From the NCBI GenBank assembly GCA_900557435.1, contig USSH01000185.1, forward strand, positions 1 to 5,391: a stretch of 5,391 nt of DNA. The letters are read 5' to 3'. Shown piece after piece: positions 5,368 to 5,391 of this stretch. Both the position numbers and the translations under genes were made by a program. Below the pieces are notes generated by a model. It had not been told where the DNA came from and ran no database searches. It saw only the letters and a program-made list of their open reading frames with translations. Each line of letters opens with the position of its first letter. The first letter of the stretch is position 1. The stretch is from an uncultured Coprococcus sp. Lineage in GTDB: Bacteria; Bacillota; Clostridia; Lachnospirales; Lachnospiraceae.

Positions 5368-5391
5368 CAGGGGATGAGAGAATCGAACTCC
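5368..5391 (-). tRNA. tRNA 3' end, most likely tRNA-Trp (partial, cut by the window edge)
   Basis: The minus strand shows the 3' side of a tRNA: the T stem and loop (GGAG, TTCGATT, CTCTC), the acceptor strand ATCCCCT (5369-5375) and discriminator G at 5368. The acceptor implies a 5' end of AGGGGAT. An A1 start with AGGGG, discriminator G and a GGGAG/CTCTC T stem matches the bacterial tRNA-Trp pattern as in E. coli. The anticodon lies outside the window, so the identity is inferred. The terminal CCA is not encoded (CTG follows), so it must be added after transcription. Confidence 0.75.

Overview
The window reads as a Firmicutes (Clostridia-like, possibly Lachnospiraceae) chromosomal segment of about 40% GC, with a short piece of clearly different, GC-rich DNA at its left end. 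The assignment rests on Shine-Dalgarno sites of the AGGAGG type, TTGACA/TATAAT-like promoters, the XRE regulator plus DUF3169 gene pair (a Firmicutes arrangement) and the AT-rich codon choice. Genus cannot be fixed from the sequence. Every supported gene lies on the minus strand, so transcription runs from the right end to the left.

Reading in that direction: the 3' end of a tRNA gene (best match tRNA-Trp) and its hairpin terminator (5324-5391); a PLP-dependent cysteine synthase, cysK-like (4323-5228), with its own terminator (4235-4282); a GH32 sucrose-6-phosphate hydrolase/beta-fructofuranosidase, sacA-like (2623-4158), with no sugar transporter or regulator beside it in the window; then a three-gene cluster of an unrecognised two-helix membrane protein (1518-2366), a 69-residue XRE-family repressor (1292-1501) and a six-helix DUF3169 membrane protein (457-1236). 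The gaps inside the cluster are 16 and 55 bases, so it looks like one operon.

The most interesting element is the control region of that cluster (2456-2568). It holds three copies of TGACAA-N6-TTGTCA. One forms a perfect 22-bp palindrome, and the other two together form a perfect 20+6+20 inverted repeat. They are wrapped around a near-consensus promoter (TTGACA, 18-base spacer, TATACT). The simplest model is autorepression by the small XRE protein, with the two membrane proteins as its co-expressed effectors. What the effectors do is unknown.

Left of the DUF3169 stop codon the composition jumps from AT-rich to about 58% GC within some 20 bases, and the frame continues into the middle of a PelG-like exopolysaccharide transport protein with no start. 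This is either a chimeric contig join or a recent insertion/recombination boundary, and the two segments should not be assumed to belong to one genome until that is tested.
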